In this document: piece by piece, positions 7,113 through 15,787 of the stretch | How the letters are laid out: the number at the start of each line of letters is the position of its first letter | How positions within the stretch are numbered: position 1 is the first letter of the stretch | DNA from: Clostridium_AD sp050717515 | GTDB lineage: Bacteria > Bacillota > Clostridia > Clostridiales > Clostridiaceae | Assembly (NCBI RefSeq): GCF_050717515.1 | Contig: NZ_JBOITL010000036.1 | Coordinates: 186,001-250,000, forward strand | Direction: 5' to 3' | DNA length: 64,000 nucleotides | Made by a program: the position numbers and the translations under genes | The notes under the pieces: generated by a model | Told to the model about the DNA's origin: nothing | The model's database searches: none | The model's input: the letters and a program-made list of their open reading frames with translations, nothing else

Positions 7113-8012
7113 TTATAGATTCATTAATGGACTTGTTTTGATACTCATTTCCACTATTCTTTCATCTTGCAACCCATCTAAATACCTCTTTGTTATGCTC
7201 ACAGTTTCATGTCCTAGTAACCTAGACAATGAATACATATCTAATCCATTCTGTAACTGTTTCTGTGCGAAATAGTGCCTTACCGTATGTGGACTAACTC
7301 TAATACCTTCTCTAACATGTTCTCCACTTTTTTTTACTACACGTTCAATCCCTTCAACAGTTAATGGTTTTGCCCTGTAACTCAAAAAATAATTTGAAAA
7401 TTGTATATTATGATTTTTAAAGTACATTTCTCTTACTCTTTCGTATTTGATTAGATACTTTTTAAGCATAGGTGAAATGTATACATATCTTTCTTTGTTT
7501 CCTTTTCCCAATATCTTAATTGTAGTTTCGCCTATATCATTTATTGTTAGGGTACACAATTCATTATTCCTAATCCCTGTATCAACAAGCATTGCGATAA
7601 TACACTTATTTCTTATACTTAAATAGTCAGAACCCTTGTAATAGTTAAGCATATCAACTACCTCTTTATCTGTGAATGTATTAATGATTACCTTTCCCTC
7701 TTTTACCCACTTTACTTGTTTACATGGATTTTTATTCACATATCTCTCGCCCACGCAATATTCAAAGAATGAACGAATATTTTTAAGTATTCCATTTACA
7801 TAAGTTGGTTTCCTTCCCTTTTGCAGTAGATATGTTACATATTGTTTGATGTGCAAATGTGTAACTTCTTCAAGTTCTGTTATTTGGTACTCATGGTCTA
7901 TCCAAGTGTGGAATAGTGCATTATTATTTTTGTACCCCTTCTGTGTCCTTGGTGAATAGTTCCTAATTTTAATTTCAAATAAAAATTCTTTTAATACATC
8001 ATTTAATAGCAT
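7113..8012 (-). CDS. Tyrosine recombinase / integrase
   Basis: A complete 299-residue XerC/D-type site-specific recombinase. The N-terminal SAM-like core-binding domain covers about residues 1-90. The catalytic domain has all expected residues: R148 in DTGIRNNEL, K170 in the beta hairpin, H242 and R245 in HTVRH, H268 in LGHE, and the nucleophile Y277 in KRYLDG. Its length is that of XerCD-like integrases of mobile elements. It lies about 180 bases from the 3' end of yebC, with its own start in that gap, as expected when an island inserts beside a gene and keeps its integrase at the border. The leader can fold over the ribosome binding site (8015-8060). Confidence 0.9.
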   Translation of the reverse strand: MLLNDVLKEFLFEIKIRNYSPRTQKGYKNNNALFHTWIDHEYQITELEEVTHLHIKQYVTYLLQKGRKPTYVNGILKNIRSFFEYCVGERYVNKNPCKQVKWVKEGKVIINTFTDKEVVDMLNYYKGSDYLSIRNKCIIAMLVDTGIRNNELCTLTINDIGETTIKILGKGNKERYVYISPMLKKYLIKYERVREMYFKNHNIQFSNYFLSYRAKPLTVEGIERVVKKSGEHVREGIRVSPHTVRHYFAQKQLQNGLDMYSLSRLLGHETVSITKRYLDGLQDERIVEMSIKTSPLMNL

Positions 8013-8014
8013 AA

Positions 8015-8060
8015 AAAATCACCCCTATTGTTGTATTCATACAACTTTAAGAGTGATTTT
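8015..8060 (-). promoter_or_regulatory. Hairpin over the integrase ribosome binding site
   Basis: AAAATCAC (8015-8022) pairs with GTGATTTT (8053-8060), and within it GTTGTAT (8030-8036) pairs with ATACAAC (8039-8045). On the transcript this would hide the GGGGTGAT ribosome binding site just before the ATG at 8012. Such a structure would keep integrase translation low. Confidence 0.5.
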
Positions 8061-8152
8061 ACGTATATCATCGTGTAGAGGATTGCCTATTTAACATATG
8101 TCATAGTCAAAGGAGTTTTTTGTACGTATATCGTAGTCAAAACTCGTTTTTT
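8061..8152. other. Candidate attachment or recombinase-binding region
   Basis: Short direct repeats fill the gap between the integrase start and yebC. ACGTATATC occurs at 8061-8069 and 8124-8132. A related pair, CATAGTCAAAGGAGTTTTTT (from 8102) and CGTAGTCAAAACTCGTTTTTT (from 8132), is spaced 30 bases apart. The position beside the integrase suggests arm or core sites, but the other element end is not in the window. Confidence 0.35.
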
Positions 8153-8192
8153 CATCAATCCAAATATGTTCTAATCCATTGAAAACACTAAA

Positions 8193-8933
8193 CTATCCCT
8201 CAAATTCCTCTGGGAACTCTGCATTATGATAGACATCCTGCACATCGTCATCGTCTTCAAGCATATCTATAAGCCTTTGTACCTTAGCTGCGCCTTCTAG
8301 GCTGATAGGTATCATGTTATCTGGTATCATAGTAAGCTCTGCAGATGCAAATTCAAAACCTGCTGTTTCTAGTACTTCTCTTACTGCTCCAAAGTTTTCT
8401 ATAGCTGTGATAATTTCGAACATTTCTGCTTCTGCATTAAAATCTTCTGCACCAGCTTCTAGAGCGAGCATCATGATTTCATCTTCGTCCATATCTGCTT
8501 TTCTTTCTATGATAAGTTGTCCTTTTTTAGCAAACATCCAGTTTACGCATCCTGCTGCTCCCATGTTTCCACCGCATCTATCAAAAGCATGCCTTACAGT
8601 TGCTACACTTCTATTTTTTTTATCCGTTAGTGTGTTAATTACCACAGCAACACCTTCTGCTGCATAACCTTCATAAACTATTTCTTCATAGTTTATGTCA
8701 TTAAGCTCCCCAGAACCTTTTTTTATAGCTCTAGTTATTGTGTCTGCTGGCATATTATTAGATTTAGCTTTTGCGACTACATCTCTAAGTTTAGCATTAA
8801 TTTCTAAACTTGCACCACCAAATTTTGCTGCCATTATTAATTCTTTACCTATTTTTGTAAATACTTTACCCCTTTTAGAATCTACCTTACCTTTTTTCTG
8901 TTGAATGTTATGCCATTTTGAATGTCCCGACAT
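8193..8933 (-). CDS. yebC: YebC/TACO1-family regulator
   Basis: A 246-residue YebC-family protein. The start at 8933 is set by GGGAGG 8 bases upstream and by the conserved MSGHSKWHNIQ beginning; an in-frame extension upstream lacks these. The family signatures are present: KGKVFTKIGKEL, then GGASLEINAKLR, and the acidic C-terminus. YebC proteins were long annotated as transcription regulators. More recent work links them and mitochondrial TACO1 to translation through difficult proline-rich stretches. It is a core gene and marks the chromosomal side of the island border. It lies downstream of yigZ in the same direction, with a gap of about 200 bases. Confidence 0.9.
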   Translation of the reverse strand: MSGHSKWHNIQQKKGKVDSKRGKVFTKIGKELIMAAKFGGASLEINAKLRDVVAKAKSNNMPADTITRAIKKGSGELNDINYEEIVYEGYAAEGVAVVINTLTDKKNRSVATVRHAFDRCGGNMGAAGCVNWMFAKKGQLIIERKADMDEDEIMMLALEAGAEDFNAEAEMFEIITAIENFGAVREVLETAGFEFASAELTMIPDNMIPISLEGAAKVQRLIDMLEDDDDVQDVYHNAEFPEEFEG

Positions 8934-9129
8934 TTGAAATTCCTCCCACCTAACTATATTATGTATGAAATTTTTCCAATTACTCCTAATAAATAGCAAT
9001 AATCCTATGAATTAGTTATAAACACATTACTTTCCCATTATATCATCGAATAATGTACTTTTCAAATAAAAGAAGAAAAGTATTTACACTTTTCTTACAA
9101 TTTACTAAAGGATGTAGTATATCCACACA

Positions 9130-9771
9130 TTATTCGTACAATCTGTTTTCTAATTTGAAGTACATTTTCGGCTCTTCTTCTTGAAACAGTGCTTTTCCAG
9201 AAGTAATTTCAGTTATTTGAGACTGTAATTTTTCTAGATTACTAAACTCACAAAGTATTTTAATCTTCACTTTGTCAGTATACTCAATATTCTCTATATG
9301 GGTGTTCCCTTCCGCACATACATGCTGCAACTTCCCAAGTAAATCATATTCAATTACTATTTCTAGTGGAATACCTTTAACCTTCTCCACTACCCCAGCT
9401 TCTTTAATAGCTAGGGAGGCTCCTTTAGAATATGCTCTTGCGAGCCCTCCAGTGCCAAGAAGAATTCCTCCAAAATACCTTGTAACTACTACAACTACAT
9501 CTGTAATGTCACTCTTTTTTAGAACCTCTAGCATAGGAATGCCCCCTGTACCATGAGGTTCTCCATCATCACTATATCTTTGTATCATTCTATTTTCACC
9601 AATTATATAGGCATAAACATTATGCCTAGCCTCTTTATGCTCATTTTTAACCTTTTGGATAAATTCCTTAGCTTCCTCTTCGGTTTCAACTCTTTTCCCA
9701 TGGCCGATAAAAATAGACTTTTTCTCTTTAAATTCAGATTTTGATTCATCTTTTATTGTAAAATAACTCAT
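9130..9771 (-). CDS. YigZ/IMPACT family protein
   Basis: A 213-residue UPF0029 protein. The N-terminal IMPACT domain carries the family signature: EARHNVYAYIIG (about residues 47-58), RYSDDGEPHGTGG, then VTRYFGGILLGTGGLARAYSKG. The C-terminal DUF1949 domain is ferredoxin-like. Bacterial YigZ/YvyE structures are known, and a nucleic-acid or ribosome-related role is inferred from eukaryotic IMPACT, but the biochemical role is unsettled. It follows the HEAT-repeat gene by 14 bases, so the two are probably cotranscribed. Confidence 0.85.
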   Translation of the reverse strand: MSYFTIKDESKSEFKEKKSIFIGHGKRVETEEEAKEFIQKVKNEHKEARHNVYAYIIGENRMIQRYSDDGEPHGTGGIPMLEVLKKSDITDVVVVVTRYFGGILLGTGGLARAYSKGASLAIKEAGVVEKVKGIPLEIVIEYDLLGKLQHVCAEGNTHIENIEYTDKVKIKILCEFSNLEKLQSQITEITSGKALFQEEEPKMYFKLENRLYE

Positions 9772-9785
9772 ATAAGTTCTCCCGT

Positions 9786-10445
9786 CTATATTGGCTCCAT
9801 CAGTAGTAAAAAGTTCTGCGCAGCATCTATTATGTATTTTTTATCTGTATTCTCATATAAGTATTTTATTTTTGTAATAGCTTTTTCACTTTTTATTTTA
9901 CCTAGAGATTTTATTGCATAACTTATCACTTGTGGATTCTCATCGGCAAGGGATCTAAGTAATGCCACTTCCGCTCTTTCATCTCCCAGTTTTCCCATTG
10001 CGGAAACTGCCATTCTGCGTATATTTATGGATTTATTAACAGAAGCTTTCACTAAAATATCTAAACAAGATACTTCCTTTAATTCCCCCAAAATCCAAAC
10101 TGCAGCCTCTTTGTCCTTAGGATACATCTCACCATAACTAGTTTTTATAAGCGCAGTTAATTTATTTTTATTATCCTCACCCATGGAATTCAAAAAATTA
10201 ATTTTATCTTCTTTTCCTGCTCCTGCAATGCTCTTAAAAAGTTCAGAAGGATCATTGCTTTTCACTAAAAATCTATATTTTATTTTACCATCTATAATAT
10301 GTTTTTGCACAATGGCATTATCCAAATTTCTTATTTTACATATAGCTTCCATGGTTTTGCCCTCTAAAAATAAGAAATAGGATATTTCTTCCTCTGAATA
10401 TGTGCTAATGCATTGCCAGTCAATGTCCACTAATCCCTTTCTCAA
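9786..10445 (-). CDS. HEAT-repeat protein
   Basis: A 219-residue protein starting at a TTG (10445) with AAGGAG 8 bases upstream. Residues from about 95 onward form HEAT/PBS-lyase-type helical repeats (KDKEAAVWILGELKE, INIRRMAVSAMGKLGD, PQVISYAIKSLGKIKS), a scaffold for protein-protein contacts. The first 90 residues are of unknown type. It lies 12 bases after the MocR-type regulator gene and 14 bases before yigZ. No partner is evident, and the precise role is unknown. Confidence 0.75.
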   Translation of the reverse strand: MRKGLVDIDWQCISTYSEEEISYFLFLEGKTMEAICKIRNLDNAIVQKHIIDGKIKYRFLVKSNDPSELFKSIAGAGKEDKINFLNSMGEDNKNKLTALIKTSYGEMYPKDKEAAVWILGELKEVSCLDILVKASVNKSINIRRMAVSAMGKLGDERAEVALLRSLADENPQVISYAIKSLGKIKSEKAITKIKYLYENTDKKYIIDAAQNFLLLMEPI

Positions 10446-10457
10446 AAGCTTCTCTCC

Positions 10458-11873
10458 TTATCTTGTTGGTATTTTTCCTAGTATCTCTGAGATAATTTTA
10501 ATTCCTTCTTCTATTTCAGGCTTTTTTAATTCTGAAAAACTCAATCTAAAATAATTATTGCCTTGCTCTGCATTTTTATAAAATAAAACTCCAGGTGTAA
10601 TTAGAACTTTTCTATTCTTACAGCTATAAAACAAATCCATAGAATTAATTATCAATTTTTCAGCTATTTTGAAATAAAAATTAATTCCCCCTCCTGGAGT
10701 AAAATAACTAACTTTTCCGCCTAAATATTTATCTATACAATTTATCATAAAATCATATTTATCTTTATAAGCCATATTGAGATAATTTATATGCTGCTTC
10801 CAAAGATCTTTATTTATATATAAATCCAGAGCACGTTGCATAAGACTTGAAGTTGATATATCTGTGTTGATTTTTGAGTTTTGAATACACTCCTTATATT
10901 TCTCAGGTGAAATCATATATCCTAGTCTTATTCCTGGCAGAAATATTTTTGAAAAACTCTTAATATAAATAACTCGGTCAAATACATCTAAGCTTTTAAA
11001 ACTCTTATATTGCTTTTGGTCATATATTAGCTCAGATAAATAATCATCTTCAACAATGTAAAAATCATAGAACTCTGCAAGCTCTAATATTTTTAGCTTT
11101 TTCTCTAAACTATAGGTGGCTCCTGTAGGATTTTGAAAATAACTCATGGCATAAAAACATTTTATTCTATTCTTCTTTAGTATTTCTTCAAATTGTAGTA
11201 AATTTATTCCATCTTCTAATATATCGACTTCAAATATATTAGCCCTTCTCCATTTGAAAACCGTTAGTGCCCCCCCATAGGTTGGCTTTTCTACAACAAC
11301 ATTATCATGAACATTTATTATAGATTTTGACACTATATCAATACCCTGTTGTGCCCCGGAAAGGATCAATATATCATCAGTGCTTACCTTATTGTCCCAA
11401 AAAAAACTACTTATACTGTTTCTAAGACCTTCATATCCCAAAGATTCCTTATAGGCAAAAGCTTCTGCACCATCTCTATCTAATACTTCATTTAATACAT
11501 CTTTAAATACTGTTACTGGGAAAAATTCACTACTGGTGATTTCTCCTGTAAAATCTACATATATTTTAAGATCTTGCCCAGAAATCTTTTTTAAGGTATT
11601 TGAATACTCTTTTTTAAACTTTATGTTTGTATCTCTTCTTTTAGCATAAGTTCCACTGCCCATCTTTTGATATGCGTAGCCCTCAGCTTCAAGCTTTTTA
11701 TAGGCACTGACTATGGTAACCTCATTAACCATAAGTATTTTTGCTAATTTTCTTATAGATGGTAATTTTTCACCATCGTCAACGCTATTTTCATCAATCA
11801 TTTTTTTTATATGCTTAGAAATTTCTATATATTTGGGAATGTCTATGTTAAATTTAATTTCATACTTCTCCAT
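10458..11873 (-). CDS. MocR/GabR-type PLP-dependent regulator
   Basis: A 471-residue fusion of a GntR-type winged helix (about residues 10-80, with LPSIRKLAKILMVNEVTIVSAYKKLE) to a class I aminotransferase-like domain. The PLP-binding lysine is K309 in SFSK, with N248 in FQNPTG, D276 and R316 in place. Members sense amino compounds or PLP forms and regulate neighbouring genes, for example GabR and PdxR. Here no obvious metabolic target is adjacent. Upstream is a nucleotidyltransferase gene 26 bases away, downstream the HEAT-repeat gene. The family call is firm and the regulon is unknown. Confidence 0.85.
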   Translation of the reverse strand: MEKYEIKFNIDIPKYIEISKHIKKMIDENSVDDGEKLPSIRKLAKILMVNEVTIVSAYKKLEAEGYAYQKMGSGTYAKRRDTNIKFKKEYSNTLKKISGQDLKIYVDFTGEITSSEFFPVTVFKDVLNEVLDRDGAEAFAYKESLGYEGLRNSISSFFWDNKVSTDDILILSGAQQGIDIVSKSIINVHDNVVVEKPTYGGALTVFKWRRANIFEVDILEDGINLLQFEEILKKNRIKCFYAMSYFQNPTGATYSLEKKLKILELAEFYDFYIVEDDYLSELIYDQKQYKSFKSLDVFDRVIYIKSFSKIFLPGIRLGYMISPEKYKECIQNSKINTDISTSSLMQRALDLYINKDLWKQHINYLNMAYKDKYDFMINCIDKYLGGKVSYFTPGGGINFYFKIAEKLIINSMDLFYSCKNRKVLITPGVLFYKNAEQGNNYFRLSFSELKKPEIEEGIKIISEILGKIPTR

Positions 11874-11899
11874 ATCTGCACCTATTTACTTCAAGAATA

Positions 11900-12796
11900 T
11901 TAAACAAAATAAACATTTTGTTTAAATAAGATTTTATCCTTGTCAATCTTAAAATCTCTTGTTTCCTTTTTAATAATATCTCTTTCCCACAATTTATTAA
12001 GCAATTCTTCCATGTCTATATCAAAATTCTTAAACAAATCCTCTGCCATAATTTCCTCAGCACTTAAAAATTTATCTTGTTCTCTCATAAAGTTTAAGAG
12101 CAAATTACAATTACTCTTAATACTTGAATTTATGCTTTCCTCTAAAAACGTCATAGTTTCTTGAATTGTTTCTGCTATGTTTGACTTTTCAAAAAATAAT
12201 TTATCAACACATTGTTTAAATTCTTCATTTAAATTCAAAGCCATAGTCAATACGTCTTTACTAATCATATACCCTGATGAATTAACAAAGAGTCTTGAAT
12301 ACTTTTCTATACATCTTATAGCTGTAGTATATGACGTATATATCCCATTGCTCCATAAATACTTTTTACATACTCCCATATCTTTTAACAGTTTCCCTAA
12401 AAAAAACATACCCCATCGTTCCCTATCAATATCCGGAAAAAATCTACCACCATCAAACCTTACTGTTATATCCATATCTTTTGAAAATACTAGCCTTGAA
12501 GATGAGAAAATTCTATGGATATATCCGCCCTTTAGATTGTCAGAATAAATTTGTATAAATTTTTCTTTACCCATAAGTTTAATATGAACAGGAACACCCT
12601 TTTCTTCTGTATATATATCTCGAATTTTCTCAAAATTCTCTTTGACAATTACGAAAAGATCAATATCTGATTCTTCCCATAAATCACCTGTCACCATGCT
12701 TCCGAATACCATTACTGATAAAACAGCTTCATCAATTTTTATCCTATCTACTACACTATTAAAGGCCTTTTGATACTGTAAAATAGTTTTTGTCAT
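11900..12796 (-). CDS. Nucleotidyltransferase-domain protein
   Basis: A 298-residue protein with an N-terminal minimal nucleotidyltransferase domain. The metal-binding motif is clear: FGSMVTGDLWEESDIDLFVI (residues 31-50), the GSx(8-10)DxD pattern shared by antibiotic nucleotidyltransferases and MNT antitoxins. The C-terminal two thirds is helical and of unknown family, in the position where aminoglycoside nucleotidyltransferases have their substrate-binding domain. It may modify a small molecule, RNA or protein. The AAC/ANT-type resistance function cannot be inferred from the motif alone. Confidence 0.7.
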   Translation of the reverse strand: MTKTILQYQKAFNSVVDRIKIDEAVLSVMVFGSMVTGDLWEESDIDLFVIVKENFEKIRDIYTEEKGVPVHIKLMGKEKFIQIYSDNLKGGYIHRIFSSSRLVFSKDMDITVRFDGGRFFPDIDRERWGMFFLGKLLKDMGVCKKYLWSNGIYTSYTTAIRCIEKYSRLFVNSSGYMISKDVLTMALNLNEEFKQCVDKLFFEKSNIAETIQETMTFLEESINSSIKSNCNLLLNFMREQDKFLSAEEIMAEDLFKNFDIDMEELLNKLWERDIIKKETRDFKIDKDKILFKQNVYFV

Positions 12797-12848
12797 TCCC
12801 GTTCCCCCCCGTTTTTAATGTGCTTTAGTATCCTAATAAGTGTTTTTT

Positions 12849-13070
12849 CTAAATCAATATTTTGTTGATTTTAATTCTTTCATAAAAATTACAATTACTA
12901 CACTGATATATATGAACACAGAACTTATCATGGTCATTAATCTCCATATTAGCACTGTAATCATCAAAATATTCTTGTATTATTCCTTTATCCTTCATTA
13001 TAGCACTACATTTTTCACACTTGCAAATCTTTATTTCTATATTATTGCAAACTGGACACACTTTTTCCAT
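12849..13070 (-). CDS. Small zinc-ribbon protein
   Basis: A 73-residue protein with an excellent ribosome binding site (GGAGGTGATATC before the ATG at 13070). Paired cysteines CPVC (residues 5-8), CKCEKC (16-21) and YQCSNC (54-60) form one or two zinc knuckles. The rest is polar. Proteins of this size may be adaptors or nucleic-acid-binding accessory proteins. No closer family is recognised. Confidence 0.65.
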   Translation of the reverse strand: MEKVCPVCNNIEIKICKCEKCSAIMKDKGIIQEYFDDYSANMEINDHDKFCVHIYQCSNCNFYERIKINKILI

Positions 13071-13150
13071 GATATCACCTCCAAATTCATCATTATTATA
13101 TTTTTACCAGTTTTCATAATAATAATACACAATTTTCTAGTAAATAAAAT

Positions 13151-13187
13151 AAAGAGAACCAAGCTCAAAGCAAACCTGATTCTCTTT
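13151..13187 (-). terminator. Terminator after the 176-residue gene
   Basis: AAAGAGAA pairs with TTCTCTTT across a 21-base loop that has further pairing. On the minus strand it is followed by TATTTTATTT, 15 bases past the stop codon at 13202. Confidence 0.65.
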
Positions 13188-13201
13188 AATATTAGAAAAA
13201 A

Positions 13202-13732
13202 TTATTTGCAATCATACCTTGATAATTTCAGCATGTTATCAATTTTACATTTCAATACCTCAATTAAATCCTCAGCAATTACATTGACATCTTCAACTAA
13301 GTCTAGCGCATCTTTTATCTTCTGACTATGACCAAAGTTCGTATTTGCCATATTAATTGCAGCGATTGAAAAATTATCAGATGCAAATGATAAAACTGTT
13401 AAAGTATCTGTTAATGGTTTCACATCATTTTCAAAATAAGCCCTTGCTTTGAAGTCCAAGGGTAATCTATCCAACTCAAATCTTAAAACATTTATATTTA
13501 CAAGATTATCTGCCAAGGATTTAATATCAGAATTATTACATGTGTCACTGGTATTACTGCTATCAGTTGTGTCAGATAATGGTTGTTTCATAGATGAATC
13601 TCCATTGCTATTCTTATCTTTCTGAGTAATATCATCTATAATTAATTTTTCATATTGGTTCTTCACATTTTGCTTAACTGTTTTTTTATTTTGCCTCTTT
13701 TCATTATCTGAATTTAATTTATCCTCTCCCAT
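13202..13732 (-). CDS. Hypothetical protein, 176 residues
   Basis: Not recognised. AGGAG lies 5 bases before the ATG. The first 75 residues are Lys-, Asp-, Asn- and Ser-rich and probably disordered. From about residue 78 the chain looks like a helical bundle with alternating hydrophobic positions (SLADNLVNINVLRFELDRL and later DVNVIAEDLIEVLKC). No signal peptide or membrane segment is present. A disordered head followed by a helical domain would fit an adaptor or spore-associated protein, but nothing in the sequence decides this. It has its own terminator. Confidence 0.55.
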   Translation of the reverse strand: MGEDKLNSDNEKRQNKKTVKQNVKNQYEKLIIDDITQKDKNSNGDSSMKQPLSDTTDSSNTSDTCNNSDIKSLADNLVNINVLRFELDRLPLDFKARAYFENDVKPLTDTLTVLSFASDNFSIAAINMANTNFGHSQKIKDALDLVEDVNVIAEDLIEVLKCKIDNMLKLSRYDCK

Positions 13733-13798
13733 ATCTACTCCTAAACCCTATGATAAATGCTATAGACCTAATACTTAATTATATAAGCTGGCTGCAAA

Positions 13799-13841
13799 TT
13801 TTATTACACTTATTTTGATTTTTTTTAAAAGTGTAATAAAA
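13799..13841 (-). terminator. Hairpin after hflX
   Basis: A perfect 13-base stem, TTTTATTACACTT with AAGTGTAATAAAA, lies 36 bases beyond the hflX stop codon. The loop is AT-rich and there is a T-run inside it rather than after it. Confidence 0.45.
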
Positions 13842-13877
13842 CAACTTTATCCATTACAACATTAACGCCAATTTAAA

Positions 13878-15668
13878 TTAAACTAAAATATATTTTTCAC
13901 ACTTATTATAAACTTCATTGTCCCCTTGTACTGTCATAAGTGTTCCCTCTTCGTTATATTCTTCTGATTCTACCTTAGAACCTCTATGCAAATATGCCAC
14001 CATGGACTGATCAGTGTATGGAATAAGCACCTTAAATTTTTTAAGAGTATATGGAAGATCTTCACATGCTTCTTTCAATAGCTCTTCCAAATTTGTACCA
14101 TACTTAGCTGATATTTCTATGCATTTCAAATTTTTATATTTTTCTTTAATCTTCAAGATGTTTTCTGGTGAGGCCTTATCAATTTTATTTAATACCAATA
14201 TCATTGGCTTATCAATTGCCGCAAGTTCTGTTAATACCACATCTACAGCTTCTATTTGGAGTTCTGCATTCTCTGAGGATACATCTACTATATGCATCAA
14301 TAAATCTGAGTATACAACTTCTTCTAATGTAGATTTAAAGGCTTCCACCAAGTCATGTGGAAGTTTTCTTATAAACCCTACAGTATCCGTTACTGCTGCC
14401 ACACGATTATCAGGTAATAGTAGTGCTCTTGTTGTTACGTCTAATGTTGCAAAGAGCATATCTGCTTCAAAGACTTTATCTTTTTGAACGGCACTTTTTA
14501 GTGATGCTACATCGCATAATACATTTCTAAGTGTTGATTTTCCAGAATTAGTGTACCCAACTAAGGATATTTTTGAAATACTTTCGCGACTTCTCTTTTC
14601 CCTTTGTACATTTCTTGTGGTTCTTATTTTTTCTAATTCTTTATTCAAATCAAAAATACCTTCGCGTATTCTTCTTTTATCTATTTCTAATTTTTTCTCT
14701 CCAGGACCTCTTGTGCCAATTCCCGCACCTGTTCTTGAAAGCATAGTTCCAAGTCCTGTTAAACGTGGTAACCTATATTTTAATTGTGCAAGTTCAACTT
14801 GAATTTTTGCTTCCCTAGTTCTTGCTCTTCGTGCAAATATTTCTAATATTAATGTAGTCCTGTCTATAACCTTACAACCAAGCACTTCTTCCAAATTTCT
14901 AACTTGAGAGCCAGATAATTCATCATCAAAAATAACTACGTTTGCTCTTAACGCTTGCCTAATACCCGCAATTTCTTCAGCTTTACCACTACCTATGTAT
15001 AAGGCTGGATCTATTTTATGTCTATTTTGCAGAATTATATCAACAGTTTCTACATTACAAGCCTTAGCAAGTTCCCTTAGCTCCACTAAATCCTCTTCGC
15101 TTTCTATGCCTACTAAAATAGCTCTTTCTACATCATCTTCAGTGATTTCGCTTGTCTTCATTAATTTTTCTATGTGTTTAACTTTGTCTATGATATCATA
15201 TTCTATTACTTTATCTATACTCAGAGGTCCTATTTCTTCTTCTACTAGAATATTATTATCTATTCCACAAAAACCTACATTATATTTTAAGTCTTCTTTT
15301 TCTGATATTCCAATAGCCACTATACAATCTAACTTTAGTTTTACTAGTGCCGACATATCAAGAGCAGATAATCTAGAATTTCCATTTGGATGAGTGTGTA
15401 CTACTTTAACCCCAGATAATCGACCTTCTCTTATATCAATTATAGGCAGTTCCACTGTACTACTATCCCCAATTGCCATACTAATTATTTTACCTTTTCT
15501 ATCAATTGCTGCACTGACTTCTCTATTTAAATCTTGTGTTACCTCAACTAGTATATCTACCAATTCTTCTGATAAAATACAATCTTTTGAAACTCTTATA
15601 TCGCAAGCAGTTTCTAATTTATTTAAAATTGAATTCTTAACCCCATCAATATTTCCATATATCATCAT
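13878..15668 (-). CDS. hflX: GTPase HflX with N-terminal JAMM-like domain
   Basis: A 596-residue HflX, a ribosome-associated GTPase that helps rescue and split stalled ribosomes. The central HflX domain (about residues 195-360) contains RTREAKIQVELAQLKYRLPR and the glycine-rich segment before the G domain. The P-loop is GYTNSGKST (371-379), followed by DTVGF (G3) and NKID (G4). Typical HflX proteins are near 420 residues; this one has about 180 extra N-terminal residues. They contain H91-x-H93, S101 and D104 in the exact HxHx7SxxD spacing of JAMM/RadC metalloproteins, plus a candidate Glu at residue 50. GGAG lies 7 bases before the ATG. Confidence 0.9.
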   Translation of the reverse strand: MMIYGNIDGVKNSILNKLETACDIRVSKDCILSEELVDILVEVTQDLNREVSAAIDRKGKIISMAIGDSSTVELPIIDIREGRLSGVKVVHTHPNGNSRLSALDMSALVKLKLDCIVAIGISEKEDLKYNVGFCGIDNNILVEEEIGPLSIDKVIEYDIIDKVKHIEKLMKTSEITEDDVERAILVGIESEEDLVELRELAKACNVETVDIILQNRHKIDPALYIGSGKAEEIAGIRQALRANVVIFDDELSGSQVRNLEEVLGCKVIDRTTLILEIFARRARTREAKIQVELAQLKYRLPRLTGLGTMLSRTGAGIGTRGPGEKKLEIDKRRIREGIFDLNKELEKIRTTRNVQREKRSRESISKISLVGYTNSGKSTLRNVLCDVASLKSAVQKDKVFEADMLFATLDVTTRALLLPDNRVAAVTDTVGFIRKLPHDLVEAFKSTLEEVVYSDLLMHIVDVSSENAELQIEAVDVVLTELAAIDKPMILVLNKIDKASPENILKIKEKYKNLKCIEISAKYGTNLEELLKEACEDLPYTLKKFKVLIPYTDQSMVAYLHRGSKVESEEYNEEGTLMTVQGDNEVYNKCEKYILV

Positions 15669-15717
15669 AAATCACTCCATTCTAATAATATTTTAACAAT
15701 TTTTCTTATTCTTATAC

Positions 15718-15746
15718 TTGACAACTATCCTATAATTTTATACTAT
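15718..15746 (+). promoter_or_regulatory. Promoter of hpt
   Basis: TTGACA (15718-15723), a 17-base spacer and TACTAT (15741-15746). Transcription would begin near 15753, which excludes any hpt start at or upstream of 15746. Confidence 0.6.
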
Positions 15747-15787
15747 TGAATCAATATTGTAAATATATAATGAGGGCGGGATTAACA

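Noticed and set aside
12840..13325. A 161-codon plus-strand frame
   Set aside because: It lies opposite the zinc-ribbon and 176-residue genes, has no ribosome binding site, and its Ile/Phe-rich content is the shadow of AT-rich coding on the other strand.
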